From: Thalassospira tepidiphila MCCC 1A03514
GTDB taxonomy: Bacteria; Pseudomonadota; Alphaproteobacteria; Rhodospirillales; Thalassospiraceae
Reading direction: 5' to 3'
Length of the DNA stretch: 64,000 bases
Assembly (NCBI RefSeq): GCF_001662875.1
Contig: NZ_JPVZ01000003.1
Location: forward strand, 558,001 to 622,000
Shown here: piece after piece, positions 55,345-64,000 of the stretch
Layout: each line of letters opens with the position of its first letter
Numbering within the stretch: the first letter of the stretch is position 1
Program-made: the position numbers and the translations under genes
The notes under the pieces: model-generated
Databases searched by the model: none
Seen by the model: the letters and a program-made list of their open reading frames with translations, nothing else
Told to the model about the DNA's origin: nothing

Positions 55345-56106
55345 ATGCAGCAAGTCCAGTCACTGGTACGGGCGTTAAGTATCCTCAACGCGCTTGCCGA
55401 AAGCGAAGACGGGATGACCCTGACCGAAATTTCACATCAGGTGAAATTACCACCCTCGACAGCGCACAGGTTGCTGACCACCATGCAGCACGAACGATAT
55501 GTATCGTTTGAGGGGGAGCGCACCCTGTGGTTCGTCGGGGTTCAGGCTTTCAGCGTTGGCAATTCATTTACCAAGAATCGTAACCTCAGCCAGATTGCGC
55601 GGCCCTATATGCGCGCACTCATGGAAGACAGCGGTGAAACGGTCAATCTTGCTGTCGCAGACGGTGGGGAGGTCATCTTCCTGTCGCAGGTCGAATGCCG
55701 CAAAATGATGCGTGCGCTCGTCACACCCGGTCGTCGGGCCTTGATGCACTGCTCGGGCGTTGGCAAGGCCTTGCTTGCCTTTTTGCCGGAAGAAGAACTG
55801 CATTCGGTCGTCGCAAAGCACGGGTTGCCAAAGATTACCGAACGAACCCTGATAACCCAGGAAGCTCTTGAAAAGGATCTGGAGCGTTGCCGTCAGCGTG
55901 GCTATGCCCTTGATGATGAAGAGCACGCGGTTGGTCTGCGTTGTGTTGCGGGCGTTGTCCGTGATGAAACGGGTTTGCCAATCGCGGCATTATCACTTTC
56001 GGGGCCCGCGGCCCGTATTCCAAACGACCATATCGAGCAATTGGGGCTTAAAATACGCCGTGTCTGCGCCGACCTGAGCCGTGAATATGGAGGAAAGCCG
56101 GTCTAA
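55345..56106 (+). CDS. IclR-family transcriptional regulator
   Basis: 253 residues. Helix-turn-helix in MTLTEISHQVKLPPSTAHRL (about residues 23-42), followed by the IclR effector domain with GKALLAFLPEEEL, DDEEHAVGLRCVAG and ALSLSGPAARI. Effector unknown; the duplicated membrane protein upstream or a distant operon may be its target. GCCGGTC-TAAA-GACCGGC forms a small hairpin over its stop codon (56097-56114). Confidence 0.93.
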   Translation: MQQVQSLVRALSILNALAESEDGMTLTEISHQVKLPPSTAHRLLTTMQHERYVSFEGERTLWFVGVQAFSVGNSFTKNRNLSQIARPYMRALMEDSGETVNLAVADGGEVIFLSQVECRKMMRALVTPGRRALMHCSGVGKALLAFLPEEELHSVVAKHGLPKITERTLITQEALEKDLERCRQRGYALDDEEHAVGLRCVAGVVRDETGLPIAALSLSGPAARIPNDHIEQLGLKIRRVCADLSREYGGKPV

Positions 56107-56158
56107 AGACCGGCGTTCTTCCACGGACCAAAGCGATCCTGCTCAGTCGGATTGCTGT

Positions 56159-56803
56159 TTACATACCCGGGCAGGAAACGCCAGTGCCGCCGAGCCCGCA
56201 ATAGCCATCAGGATTCTTGTGAAGGTATTGCTGATGGAAGTCCTCGGCATAAAAGAATTCCGGTGCCCCGGTGACTTCGGTTGTCACGTCGGCTTGACCT
56301 GCTTCTTTCAGTGCAGCGTTGTAGTCCTGACGTGACTGAACGGCCGCTTGCTGTTGTTCAGGCGTAAAGGTGTAGATGACGGACCTGTACTGGGTGCCGA
56401 TGTCATTGCCCTGACGCATCCCCTGAGTCGGGTCGTGGTTTTCCCAAAACAGCTTCAAAAGCGCTGAATAGGACGTCATAGCAGGATCAAAGACGACCAA
56501 CACCACTTCGGCATGACCTGTCATACCGCTGCAAACTTCGCGATAGGTCGGGTTCTTGGTGAAGCCACCAGCATAGCCAACAGCAGTGCTGTAAACGCCT
56601 TCAGCTTTCCAGAACAGGCGTTCCGCCCCCCAGAAGCATCCCATGCCAAAGACGGCAATTTCCAGATGACCCGGGAAGGGGCCCTTCATCGGATTGCCTG
56701 TGACGATATTGGCATCGGCAACCGGCAGTGCTTCTTCGCGTCCCGGAAGCGCGGTGTCAGCGGTTGGCATTTTGGGTTTGTCTGATTTCAGCACGGAGAA
56801 CAT
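56159..56803 (-). CDS. msrA: Peptide methionine sulfoxide reductase A
   Basis: 214 residues. The active-site GCFWGAER (Cys near residue 46) reduces methionine-S-sulfoxide; the C-terminal [12 protein letters not shown] holds a resolving Cys. The start at 56803 is preferred because the family begins MF-x-PxxETALPGR-like, as here, and GGGA lies 9 nt upstream; frames to 56836 or 56914 would add a weakly supported extension. No signal peptide, so cytosolic. Confidence 0.95.
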   Translation of the reverse strand: MFSVLKSDKPKMPTADTALPGREEALPVADANIVTGNPMKGPFPGHLEIAVFGMGCFWGAERLFWKAEGVYSTAVGYAGGFTKNPTYREVCSGMTGHAEVVLVVFDPAMTSYSALLKLFWENHDPTQGMRQGNDIGTQYRSVIYTFTPEQQQAAVQSRQDYNAALKEAGQADVTTEVTGAPEFFYAEDFHQQYLHKNPDGYCGLGGTGVSCPGM

Positions 56804-56948
56804 GTCTTGATTTCCCGAAGAAGAATTTGCGTTCATGCCTGCAATGTACTCCAGAAGCGCACAATAGCAATTCCCGTCTTGATCAAATGTCTTTGAACAT
56901 TCTTTTGGCGGCACCCGCGATCACGCGGATAATCCGCACCCAAAGTTC

Positions 56949-57305
56949 ATGGAACTGCATGATGGAATGGCTTTGCACAGGTTCAAGCATTTGAAATCGA
57001 CAGCTTTGATGCTGTTGGGGGCGTTCAGTTTGCTGGTCGGGCTTTTGTTCCTGCCATTGCCACCACCATTTTTTGGCATGGTGTTTATTGCGCTTGGTAT
57101 TCCATTGTTGGCAGCCGGATCAAAACGAACGCGGCGATTTATCCAGCATCTGCGTTGGCGGTATTACCGGCACAACACTAAGATCGAATTTTTTTTGGCA
57201 AAGATGCCCGGTTTCGTTCGAAGACACGGTCGGAAAACCCGCCCGGATGGCTTGATGCGGTCTGAAAAGATGGCGGCATCCGCCAGACAACGGTCTAAGG
57301 ACTAA
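56949..57305 (+). CDS. Small PGPGW-like membrane protein
   Basis: 118 residues with two membrane helices joined by LPLPPPFFGMVFIALG, which resembles the PGPGW-type small membrane family, and a strongly basic C-terminal tail (RRFIQHLRWRYYR; RRHGRKTR). Start could also be 56967. Its 3' end overlaps the convergent SPOR lipoprotein gene by 11 bp. Function unknown. Confidence 0.7.
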   Translation: MELHDGMALHRFKHLKSTALMLLGAFSLLVGLLFLPLPPPFFGMVFIALGIPLLAAGSKRTRRFIQHLRWRYYRHNTKIEFFLAKMPGFVRRHGRKTRPDGLMRSEKMAASARQRSKD

Positions 57306-58683
57306 CGCGTCGAACCAGGCAATCCGTCCCGGCAGATTTCAAGCTGTTGCAAGCCTGCGTTGCCTCGCCAGAGGAAGCATACATTCCGGTCAGCAGGCGG
57401 AAGAACAAACCTTTGCCTTCAATCGCGATGCTGACGACTTCATGGTCTGCGGCCGCCAGCATGCCATGCGATGCGCTTTGGAACTTCGTCCATGCATCTT
57501 CCGCACGTCCGCGCGAACGATACGCTGCAAGCTGAACAGCGTAGTAGGGGCTATCACTTTGTGCGGTTTGGCTACCGGCAGTTTGCGCTGGCGCCGAGTT
57601 TTCGGTTGATGGCGCCATCGCGTTTTGTGTTGCTACCGGCTCTGTCGAGGTGATCGGAAGTTCGATCATGGGTGCACCGGGTTTAGGATCAACAATATCA
57701 AGTTCACCCTGTTCGGTCGGGCGCGCGTTTGAGGTGACCATTGCACCCTTATGTTCTGTTGATGCTGCGTCGCCGGCAATCGTCGGCGCAGCAATGACGG
57801 GTACCGGTGCCGCGGATTGCACTGACTGACTGGGCACCGGCGCAGGGGCTGCAACCGGGGCAAGTTTCGACACTGCCGTTTCCGTTCCACTGCTCGCCGG
57901 CCCATCGGTTAGCTCAGCTGCGGGGACGGGCGTCGCTTCTGGCGTCGCATTGGGTGCAGCGGCCTGTCGGTCAACACGCGTCAGTCGCGCCGTGTTTTCG
58001 CTGACTTCCATCTCCATCCGAACCACGGGACTGGTAGGCGCTTCGGGTTCTGCCTCTACCACGCCACCGGTTTCATAAAACCGGCGGTCACGTTCGACCT
58101 TTGGCGGGTTTGGTAATTCTGGACCTGGTGCAACAGTGGCGGATGCGACAACTGCATCTATTTCTTTGGATCGCGCATATTTCGGAGAAGACGCATCAAG
58201 CGTGACAAGGCGTCGTTGGGCGAGGCTGTTGATGCTGCCTGAAAGCCGCACATCTTGGCCGCAATCAAGATCGATCTTGGCGTCGGGCGGCGTCGCGGTC
58301 AGCCAAACATAAAGTTTGCGCGCACTTTCATAGTTGCCGTCCATGTCATAAGAAATTGCCTGCAGGAAGTTATCCTCGGGGCTTCGATCAAGTGAAATCG
58401 GTTCGGATGGGGTGGAGCCATCCTTCGCCATTCCGGTGCCGGTGGAAGCCGTGTGGCCGAAAAACAAACCACAGGCGGCCCGGTTAAAGCTTGTTTTTTC
58501 CGCCGCAGGCAATTGTTCGTTCGATGGAGAACTTAGTTCTTGCGAGGCAGTGGATGAACCGAACCAAAGGCCCGAAAAATCAGAAGTGCTGCAAGCAGTC
58601 AGGAGCGGCAAGAGAGCTGCGGCAGTTATTCTTCCCCAGTTGCGTCGAAGGGGAGTGTTTGTTGTCGCAAACCTGATTTTCAC
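57295..58683 (-). CDS. SPOR-domain lipoprotein
   Basis: 462 residues. N-terminal lipoprotein signal (lipobox LLTAC near residue 31), a short globular stretch with conserved Cys (~65-180), a long Pro/Ala/Thr-rich disordered linker (~190-370), and a C-terminal SPOR domain (YYAVQLAAYRSRGRAEDAW; FFRLLTGMYAS). SPOR domains bind denuded peptidoglycan, so a role in division or wall remodelling is likely. It is attached to the outer membrane or exported by the lipoprotein route. Confidence 0.85.
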   Translation of the reverse strand: MKIRFATTNTPLRRNWGRITAAALLPLLTACSTSDFSGLWFGSSTASQELSSPSNEQLPAAEKTSFNRAACGLFFGHTASTGTGMAKDGSTPSEPISLDRSPEDNFLQAISYDMDGNYESARKLYVWLTATPPDAKIDLDCGQDVRLSGSINSLAQRRLVTLDASSPKYARSKEIDAVVASATVAPGPELPNPPKVERDRRFYETGGVVEAEPEAPTSPVVRMEMEVSENTARLTRVDRQAAAPNATPEATPVPAAELTDGPASSGTETAVSKLAPVAAPAPVPSQSVQSAAPVPVIAAPTIAGDAASTEHKGAMVTSNARPTEQGELDIVDPKPGAPMIELPITSTEPVATQNAMAPSTENSAPAQTAGSQTAQSDSPYYAVQLAAYRSRGRAEDAWTKFQSASHGMLAAADHEVVSIAIEGKGLFFRLLTGMYASSGEATQACNSLKSAGTDCLVRRVSP

Positions 58684-58853
58684 GCTTCACCTGATCATCG
58701 CTGTATTGCAGAAAGTTATATCTTTCATCGCCAGCAAAAACAACTCCTGCTAATGCAACGATGATGATCAGCTGTCTTTGGAAATCAGGGAGATAGCAAA
58801 TTCGACGGCAAGCGGTATAGCCTTCGGAAGGGCGGAACCGCAGGCAGATATAA

Positions 58854-59237
58854 TCACCGCATGGCCAATGGAACCATGATCCCGATAAGCAGAATCAGCA
58901 CGGTTACGGCGATGACGATATTTATGATGCCTTTTGTTGCCTTGTTTGCCGTTTCACGCGTCATGCCACGGCTTTGAGAAGATCTGCCCGAGGCACCCAT
59001 CGCACCGCCCGCGTTCTCGGACGTCAAAATCTTGATGACCTGCTTCTTTTCCTTGCGGGTTTCTTGGTCATACTTGTTTTCAACGATCCGTACTTCAGAA
59101 TTGCCTTTGCTGCTGATCGCATCCTTGGCGGTCTTCAGGGCCGCGCTGTAGTCCGATACCGGTTCGAGCTCCATCAGGTTCCCGGTCTTGCGCAGGCAAA
59201 CCACAGTATAACTTTTGCTAAGTGCCGCGTCGGTCAT
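58854..59237 (-). CDS. Small C-terminally anchored unknown protein
   Basis: 127 residues. A cytosolic alpha/beta domain (YTVVCLRKTGN, an Ala-rich helix near residues 30-42, then SEVRIVENKY and KKQVIKILTSE) is followed by a Gly/Ser linker and one C-terminal membrane helix (IINIVIAVTVLILLIGIMV). The alpha/beta pattern recurs at the N-terminus of the 562-residue protein at 22887. The ATG at 59237 follows CAGGA by 6 nt. Function unknown. Confidence 0.78.
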   Translation of the reverse strand: MTDAALSKSYTVVCLRKTGNLMELEPVSDYSAALKTAKDAISSKGNSEVRIVENKYDQETRKEKKQVIKILTSENAGGAMGASGRSSQSRGMTRETANKATKGIINIVIAVTVLILLIGIMVPLAMR

Positions 59238-59292
59238 CTTTATTCCTGTTTTTTCGTGTACAACTTTGACAGACATATGGCGTGTTCGCGCA

Positions 59293-59325
59293 AAAATGAG
59301 AACCTATCCTAAAGAATAGGTTCTC
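59293..59325 (-). terminator. Terminator after the TPR gene
   Basis: On the minus strand GAGAACCTAT pairs with ATAGGTTCTC around an 8-nt loop, followed by ATTTTTG. 22 bp beyond the TPR gene stop. Confidence 0.88.
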
Positions 59326-59346
59326 TTGGCGGTCAAACGGGAGAGA

Positions 59347-59814
59347 TCAGTTCGTAATGCTGCTGGCCAGCGTTTTGTACTCTTCGCAGTCCATGCCACA
59401 AAGCTGTTCCAGTCGCGCAAGATTTTCCTGAGCCATTTCAGGTTTCCCGGTCTGGAGGAAAAGTTCACCCTGATACTCAAGAGCACCGACATGTTCAGGG
59501 TCAATCATCAGGACGCGTTCATAGTTCTGCGCGGCACTGTCAAAGTCACCCATCTTGCGCTGGCTGTAGGCAAGGTAATTGTAAAGATCGGCATTTTCCG
59601 GATCTTCTTCGAGCATGGTTTCAATCTTGTCGATCGCCATGTCGTACATACCGGTATCAACAAGTTCCGTAACAGCGGAAAGGTCGGTACCTTCCGAGCT
59701 CCAGCTATCCGAACTGCCCATTGCAAAAGCGTTGCCTGCCAGAAGCGGGGCGGCAAGCATCATCATAACAGCACATGCCTTGATCATTTTTGGGGTTTCA
59801 CCGTTACGGTCCAT
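59347..59814 (-). CDS. Exported TPR-repeat protein
   Basis: 155 residues. The start ATG at 59814 has AAAGGT 6 nt upstream; a signal peptide follows (core ACAVMMMLAAPLLAGNAFA). The mature part has about two and a half TPR units (ENADLYNYLAYSQRKMGDFD, then HVGALEYQGELFLQTGKPE), plus a Cys pair near the end (LCGMDCEE). Probably a periplasmic scaffold; partner unknown. Confidence 0.85.
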   Translation of the reverse strand: MDRNGETPKMIKACAVMMMLAAPLLAGNAFAMGSSDSWSSEGTDLSAVTELVDTGMYDMAIDKIETMLEEDPENADLYNYLAYSQRKMGDFDSAAQNYERVLMIDPEHVGALEYQGELFLQTGKPEMAQENLARLEQLCGMDCEEYKTLASSITN

Positions 59815-59947
59815 CGTCGTACCTTTCTGTGATCTGATTTGGCATTAATACGTGTGTCGGGACGCGCTGAAAGTGTGATTTATCACAACTGAACGTTTTT
59901 CCTGTTCACTTGTTGGTGAGAATTATGGCTTTGAAAGGGCGTAATCT

Positions 59948-60673
59948 GTGGGGGTAATTGAAACTCTTGCGTTGGGAATGGGCGGGGCCTGGGCCAGTGG
60001 TGTAAACCTCTATGGCACAGTGGTTATTCTTGGTCTTCTGAACAATTTAGGGCTGCTTGATTTGCCACCGGAGCTTCAGGTCCTGGGAAGCTGGTGGGTG
60101 CTGGCACTCGCCATGTTCCTTTATCTGATCGAATTTGTGGCCGACAAGATCCCGATCGTTGATAGCGTCTGGGATGCCATTCATACCTTCATCAGGATTC
60201 CTGCCGGCGCACTCCTTGCCGCAGGCGCCATGAGCGGCCTTGATACCGGCATGGGCGACGGCCTTCAAACTGCGATTGCCTTGCTGGTTGGTGGGACGGT
60301 TGCGGCTGGGAGCCACTTTACAAAGGCCGGCAGCCGCGCGGCAATCAATACATCGCCTGAACCGTTTAGTAACAGCATTGCCTCAGTCGCCGAGGATGTC
60401 GCCGTATTTGGCGCGCTGTATACGGTCGCTTTTCATCCGGTGGTTTTCTTTGTGTTGTTTGCGCTGTTTGTTCTGCTTCTGGTCTGGCTGGTGCCAAAGA
60501 TCTGGCGGTTCATTGGACAGGTGTTTGGCAATGCACGTCATCCGTCCGTGGCCTATGCCCAAACGCGTGCGCAACAAGCAGGCACCGGTACGGGGCTGCC
60601 AAAACTCAATCTATCCGGGGCAGGCGGTTCAGCTTTGCCACCATCAGATAAGCCTAAACTCCCACCTGAATAG
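59948..60673 (+). CDS. DUF4126 family membrane protein
   Basis: 241 residues with four or five membrane helices. The segment YLIEFVADKIPIVDSVWDAI and GLDTGMGDGLQTAIAL fit the DUF4126 family of unknown function; a disordered Pro/Gly-rich C-terminal tail follows. Start is GTG at 59948 with AAGGG about 8 nt upstream. Convergent with thrS. Confidence 0.82.
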   Translation: MGVIETLALGMGGAWASGVNLYGTVVILGLLNNLGLLDLPPELQVLGSWWVLALAMFLYLIEFVADKIPIVDSVWDAIHTFIRIPAGALLAAGAMSGLDTGMGDGLQTAIALLVGGTVAAGSHFTKAGSRAAINTSPEPFSNSIASVAEDVAVFGALYTVAFHPVVFFVLFALFVLLLVWLVPKIWRFIGQVFGNARHPSVAYAQTRAQQAGTGTGLPKLNLSGAGGSALPPSDKPKLPPE

Positions 60674-60691
60674 GATGGTGTTTAGCCAAAA

Positions 60692-60726
60692 GAAAAGCCC
60701 GCAAGTATCGGACTTGCGGGCTTTAT
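60692..60726. terminator. Bidirectional terminator (DUF4126 / thrS)
   Basis: AAAGCCCGCAAGT and ACTTGCGGGCTTT form a perfect 13-bp stem around ATCGG. A-rich on the left, T-rich on the right, so it can act both ways between convergent genes. Confidence 0.92.
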
Positions 60727-60747
60727 TGGTTGTGTTTCTAACGTCGA

Positions 60748-62685
60748 TCAGAAGTCGGCTTCGATCACGCGATCGCGGATTTCGGCCGCCATCGCATCAC
60801 CAAGTTCATCAATGCCAAAGGTCTTCTGGTGCTTGAACCCAATGCGACGGACCGAAGCGGTTTTTTCTTCGGCTTCACGTTTGCCAAGTGCAAGGATCAT
60901 TGGGACCTTGGCATGGCTGTGTTCGCGGACCTTGTAGTTGATCTTCTCGTTACGGGTATCGAGCTCAACATTCAGGCCCTTGGCTTCAAGTGCTGCCTTC
61001 ACTTCATGGGCATAATCATCGGCATCATTGGTAATAGTGCAGACAACCGCATGAACCGGTGACAGCCACAGCGGTAAACGACCGGCATAGTTTTCGATCA
61101 GAATACCGATAAAGCGTTCAAGCGATCCAAGGATCGCACGGTGCAGCATGACCGGGCGGTGTTTTTCGCCGTCTTCACCCATATAGGATGCATCAAGACG
61201 TTCCGGCAGAACGAAGTCAGCCTGAAGCGTGCCGCACTGCCAGTCACGGCCGATGGCATCCCGAAGCACGAACTCAAGCTTCGGCCCATAGAACGCGCCT
61301 TCACCCGGATTGACTTCAAGTGCCAGACCTGCTTCTTCCGCCGCTTCGCGAAGGGCTGCTTCGGCCTTGTCCCAAATCTCGTCAGAACCCGCACGCACTT
61401 CCGGACGGTCGGAGAACTTCACAAGAATGTCGGTAAAGCCGAAATCCTTGTAGACCGATTTCAGAAGGTCACAGAAAATCTTGGTTTCGGAGACAATCTG
61501 GTCTTCGGTGCAGAAGATATGTGCGTCATCCTGAATGAACTGACGAACACGCATGATGCCATGCAGGCCGCCAGACGGTTCATTGCGGTGACAGCAGCCA
61601 AATTCCGCCATACGCAGCGGCAGGTCACGATACGACTTGCTGCCAAGGCGGAAGATCTGCACGTGACACGGGCAGTTCATCGGCTTAAGTGCCAGCACCT
61701 TCTCGGGATCATCTTCATCCGGGGTGGTGGTGAACATGTTCTCGCGGAACTTTTCCCAGTGACCGGATTTTTCCCAAAGCACGCGATCAACCAACTGCGG
61801 CGTACGAACTTCCTGATACCCGGCCGCATCGAGGCGATCACGGATATAGGTTTCGACCTTGCGATAAAGCTTCAGACCCTTGTCATGCCAGAAGACAGAG
61901 CCCTGGGCCTCTTCCTGCATGTGGAAGAGGTCCATTTCACGGCCAAGGCGACGGTGATCGCGCTTTTCTGCTTCTTCAAGCATGTGCAGATAGGAATCCA
62001 GGTCTTCCTTGCTTTCCCAGCAGGTGCCATAGATACGCTGCAGCATTTCGTTATCCGAATTGCCACGCCAATAGGCGCCGGCAACCTTCATCAATTTGAA
62101 GGCCTTGCCGATCTTGCCGGTCGACGGTGCATGCGGACCACGGCACAGGTCGATGAAATCGCCCTGGCGATAGCACGTAATGGTCTCGGTTTCCGGAAGA
62201 TCACGGATGATCTCGGCTTTGTACTTCTCACCTTTATCAAGGAAGAACTCGATCGCGTCGTTGCGATCCCAGACCTCGCGCACGATCGGTTCGTTACGCT
62301 CAATGATCTTGTGCATCTGCTTTTCGATCTTGACCAGATCGTCTGGCGTAAACGGCGTTTCGCGGGCGAAATCGTAATAGAAACCGTTCTCGATCGACGG
62401 GCCAATCGTGACCTGCGTATCGGGATAAAGTTCCTGGACGGCTTCGGCCATGACATGCGCACAATCGTGACGGATCAGCGGCAGAACTTCCGCATGGCCC
62501 TTGGTCACGATTTCGATAGTCGCGTCAGTGTCAATCTCGCGCGCGAGGTCGCGCACTTCACCGTTGACGATGATGGCAAAGGACTTCTTTGCCAGCGAAG
62601 AACTGATGCTTTTGGCGACATCGAAACCCGATACCGGGCCGTCAAATTCGCGCACGGCACCATCGGGAAGGGTCAGGGCAATCAT
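60748..62685 (-). CDS. thrS: Threonyl-tRNA synthetase
   Basis: 645 residues. N-terminal TGS domain, then the editing (SAD) domain with [10 protein letters not shown], then the class II core: motif 2 FRENMFTT region, the zinc-binding [12 protein letters not shown] (Cys), [19 protein letters not shown], and the anticodon-binding domain beginning LPLWLSPV. All zinc ligands appear present. Single gene; infC does not follow in this window. Confidence 0.98.
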   Translation of the reverse strand: MIALTLPDGAVREFDGPVSGFDVAKSISSSLAKKSFAIIVNGEVRDLAREIDTDATIEIVTKGHAEVLPLIRHDCAHVMAEAVQELYPDTQVTIGPSIENGFYYDFARETPFTPDDLVKIEKQMHKIIERNEPIVREVWDRNDAIEFFLDKGEKYKAEIIRDLPETETITCYRQGDFIDLCRGPHAPSTGKIGKAFKLMKVAGAYWRGNSDNEMLQRIYGTCWESKEDLDSYLHMLEEAEKRDHRRLGREMDLFHMQEEAQGSVFWHDKGLKLYRKVETYIRDRLDAAGYQEVRTPQLVDRVLWEKSGHWEKFRENMFTTTPDEDDPEKVLALKPMNCPCHVQIFRLGSKSYRDLPLRMAEFGCCHRNEPSGGLHGIMRVRQFIQDDAHIFCTEDQIVSETKIFCDLLKSVYKDFGFTDILVKFSDRPEVRAGSDEIWDKAEAALREAAEEAGLALEVNPGEGAFYGPKLEFVLRDAIGRDWQCGTLQADFVLPERLDASYMGEDGEKHRPVMLHRAILGSLERFIGILIENYAGRLPLWLSPVHAVVCTITNDADDYAHEVKAALEAKGLNVELDTRNEKINYKVREHSHAKVPMILALGKREAEEKTASVRRIGFKHQKTFGIDELGDAMAAEIRDRVIEADF

Positions 62686-63039
62686 GGTTGGCTCAACTCT
62701 GCTTTATCTGCGGGCATAATTCAGGAATGCACATATAGGACCCGCATGTTTACGCGGGGTAAATGCACAAGAAAAGGAATTTCAGGATGAGGTCAAGTTC
62801 GCTCTTTGAAAAAAGCGACTTTCGGGACAGCACGAACCGCCGCAAAGCCAATCAGGCATGCAGTGTTTTTGGCGGTATTCAACTTTTTGTCGGCAAAGCC
62901 GTGCATTGATACTATCCCGTAAGGTGAAGACTTAATATAACAGGACAAACTTGTAGAGCAAGACGCAAGCCTTTGCCAAAGGCAGGTTTTGTTCAACGCA
63001 TTATTACGGCGCCACCAACGCCATCGAAGGGAGCCCCAA
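62686..63039. other. 354-bp divergent region (thrS / MFS)
   Basis: Contains a short hairpin in the thrS leader (ACCCGC...GCGGGT, 62740-62760), which might be a regulatory stem. The rest is moderately AT-rich with no supported gene. The last 15 bp hold AAGGGAG, the ribosome-binding site of the MFS gene. Confidence 0.45.
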
Positions 63040-64000
63040 ATGTCGAGCCCGGAAGTTCGCCGGAACATCATGATTTTGAGTCTGTGCGTCGCGTTGTCTG
63101 CCAGCGCGATGTCGTTGATTTTCACGGTCGCCGCTGTGATCGGCTTTTCGCTGGCCAGTGACAAATCCCTTTCAACCCTGCCAGTCGCCTTCATGATGAT
63201 TGCCATGATGGCGATGACGGCCCCGTCGGCGGTTGTCATGGCCAAGATGGGCCGGAAATTCGGGTTCTGGATGGGGGCGACCATCGCCATGATGGGGGCA
63301 GTGTCGGGTATGGGCGCTGTTTACTACGCCAATTTCTGGCTGCTTTGTGTGGCATGTGCCTGCATTGGTGCTGGGAATGCCATCGCCATGCAGTACCGCT
63401 TTGCTGCCGCAGAAGCCGCGCCGGTGGAATTTCGTGCACGTGCGATTTCCTACACCATGCTGGGTGGACTTGCCTCGGCCTTTATCGGGCCGAACCTGGC
63501 AAGCTTTGCGCGGGACTGGTTTGAGACGATCCCGTTTCTTGGCACCTTCGTTGCCCTGATCGGCTTGCAGTTCTTGTTGGTGATCGCCATTGGTCAACTG
63601 CGATTGCCCGATATGCGCGGGCACAAGCATCCTGAACCGGCACGCCCGTTATCGACCGTGATGGGGCAACCCGCCGTTATCGTTGCGATCATTGCCGGTG
63701 CGCTTGGTTATGCGGTCATGAGCTTTGTGATGACGGCGACACCGCTTGCGATCCTTGATTGCGATTACGCGTTCGGTGATGCCGCCTTTATCATTCAGTG
63801 GCATGTGGTGGGCATGTATGCACCCGGCTTCTTTACCGGTAACCTGATCAAACGATTTGGGGCGCTTAAGGTCATCCAGGCCGGTGCAATCCTGAACTTT
63901 GCCTGTCTTGCGGTTGGTCTTGCCGGACAGGACCTGATTGGCAATTTCTGGGTGTCCCTTGTGTTGCTTGGTGTTGGCTGGAACTTCATGTTTGTCGGTG
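63040..64000 (+). CDS. MFS transporter (partial, cut by window end)
   Basis: 320 codons are visible; the gene continues past 64000. Ten or so membrane helices with MFS motif A-type loop MAKMGRKFGFWMG near residue 70. FVMTATPLAILD and GVGWNFMFVG mirror the MFS protein at 25792-26970 (VMTATPLAMK, GIGWNMMLL), so the two are paralogues. AAGGGAG lies 6-7 nt before the ATG. Substrate unknown. Confidence 0.88.
   Translation, partial: MSSPEVRRNIMILSLCVALSASAMSLIFTVAAVIGFSLASDKSLSTLPVAFMMIAMMAMTAPSAVVMAKMGRKFGFWMGATIAMMGAVSGMGAVYYANFWLLCVACACIGAGNAIAMQYRFAAAEAAPVEFRARAISYTMLGGLASAFIGPNLASFARDWFETIPFLGTFVALIGLQFLLVIAIGQLRLPDMRGHKHPEPARPLSTVMGQPAVIVAIIAGALGYAVMSFVMTATPLAILDCDYAFGDAAFIIQWHVVGMYAPGFFTGNLIKRFGALKVIQAGAILNFACLAVGLAGQDLIGNFWVSLVLLGVGWNFMFVG

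Noticed and set aside
61141-62790. 549-codon open frame antisense to thrS
   Set aside because: It lies wholly opposite thrS, has no recognisable protein pattern and no ribosome-binding site; thrS is unmistakable.

Overview
The window reads as a gene-dense stretch of chromosome from a free-living, probably marine Alphaproteobacterium of the Rhodospirillales, most like Thalassospira or a close relative. This is inferred from gene content and protein style (aapJQMP, gatCAB, olsBA, the pyrB-pyrC' pair, a pqiABC operon, moderate GC) and was not checked against a database. About 60 protein genes, one tRNA and many intrinsic terminators fill it. No insertion sequence, phage, CRISPR array or rRNA was seen, so it looks like core or stable accessory chromosome.

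Layout. 1-4.6 kb: pyrimidine biosynthesis (an apparently catalytically dead dihydroorotase homologue overlapping pyrB), an AEC transporter, a glyoxalase-fold protein and ruvX/yqgF. 5-10.4 kb: a potADBC-type polyamine ABC importer with oversized permeases. 10.7-13.9 kb: gatCAB. 13.9-19 kb: FMN reductase, CopZ-like metallochaperone, DJ-1/PfpI protein, two LysR regulators, thymidine kinase and an ArgO/LysE exporter. 19-22.6 kb: pqiABC. 22.9-27.3 kb: a 562-residue unknown protein, a GlxA-type regulator with an MFS transporter, and a 73-residue unknown. 27.6 kb: tRNA-Ser(GCU). 28-31.7 kb: a cupin/JmjC-like protein, ornithine-lipid genes olsBA, a CigR-like exported protein and a stand-alone Lrp effector domain.

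31.8-43.5 kb is a nucleotide and nucleoside scavenging locus. An exported 5'-nucleotidase and a PfkB kinase point left. A BMP-type nucleoside ABC importer, cytidine deaminase, purine nucleoside phosphorylase and thymidine phosphorylase point right, followed by a GlpR-like regulator. Two similar palindromes sit in the 620-bp divergent region. 43.5-48.7 kb holds an orphan MlaF-like ATPase lacking two catalytic residues and the general amino-acid importer aapJQMP. 49-56 kb: acetoacetyl-CoA synthetase, moaB, a TSUP exporter, a soluble protein joining a chemoreceptor tip to a Cache-like region, an internally duplicated membrane protein and an IclR regulator. 56-64 kb: msrA, small envelope proteins, a SPOR lipoprotein, a small membrane-anchored unknown, a TPR protein, a DUF4126 protein, thrS and a second MFS gene cut by the window edge.

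The items most worth a second look are the Asn/Asn-substituted ATPase at 43.5-44.4 kb; a weakly conserved N-terminal domain that seems shared by two otherwise unrelated unknown proteins (22.9 and 59.2 kb); the PyrC pseudoenzyme; the enlarged Pot permeases; and the candidate operators at 17.96 kb and 34.87/34.99 kb.
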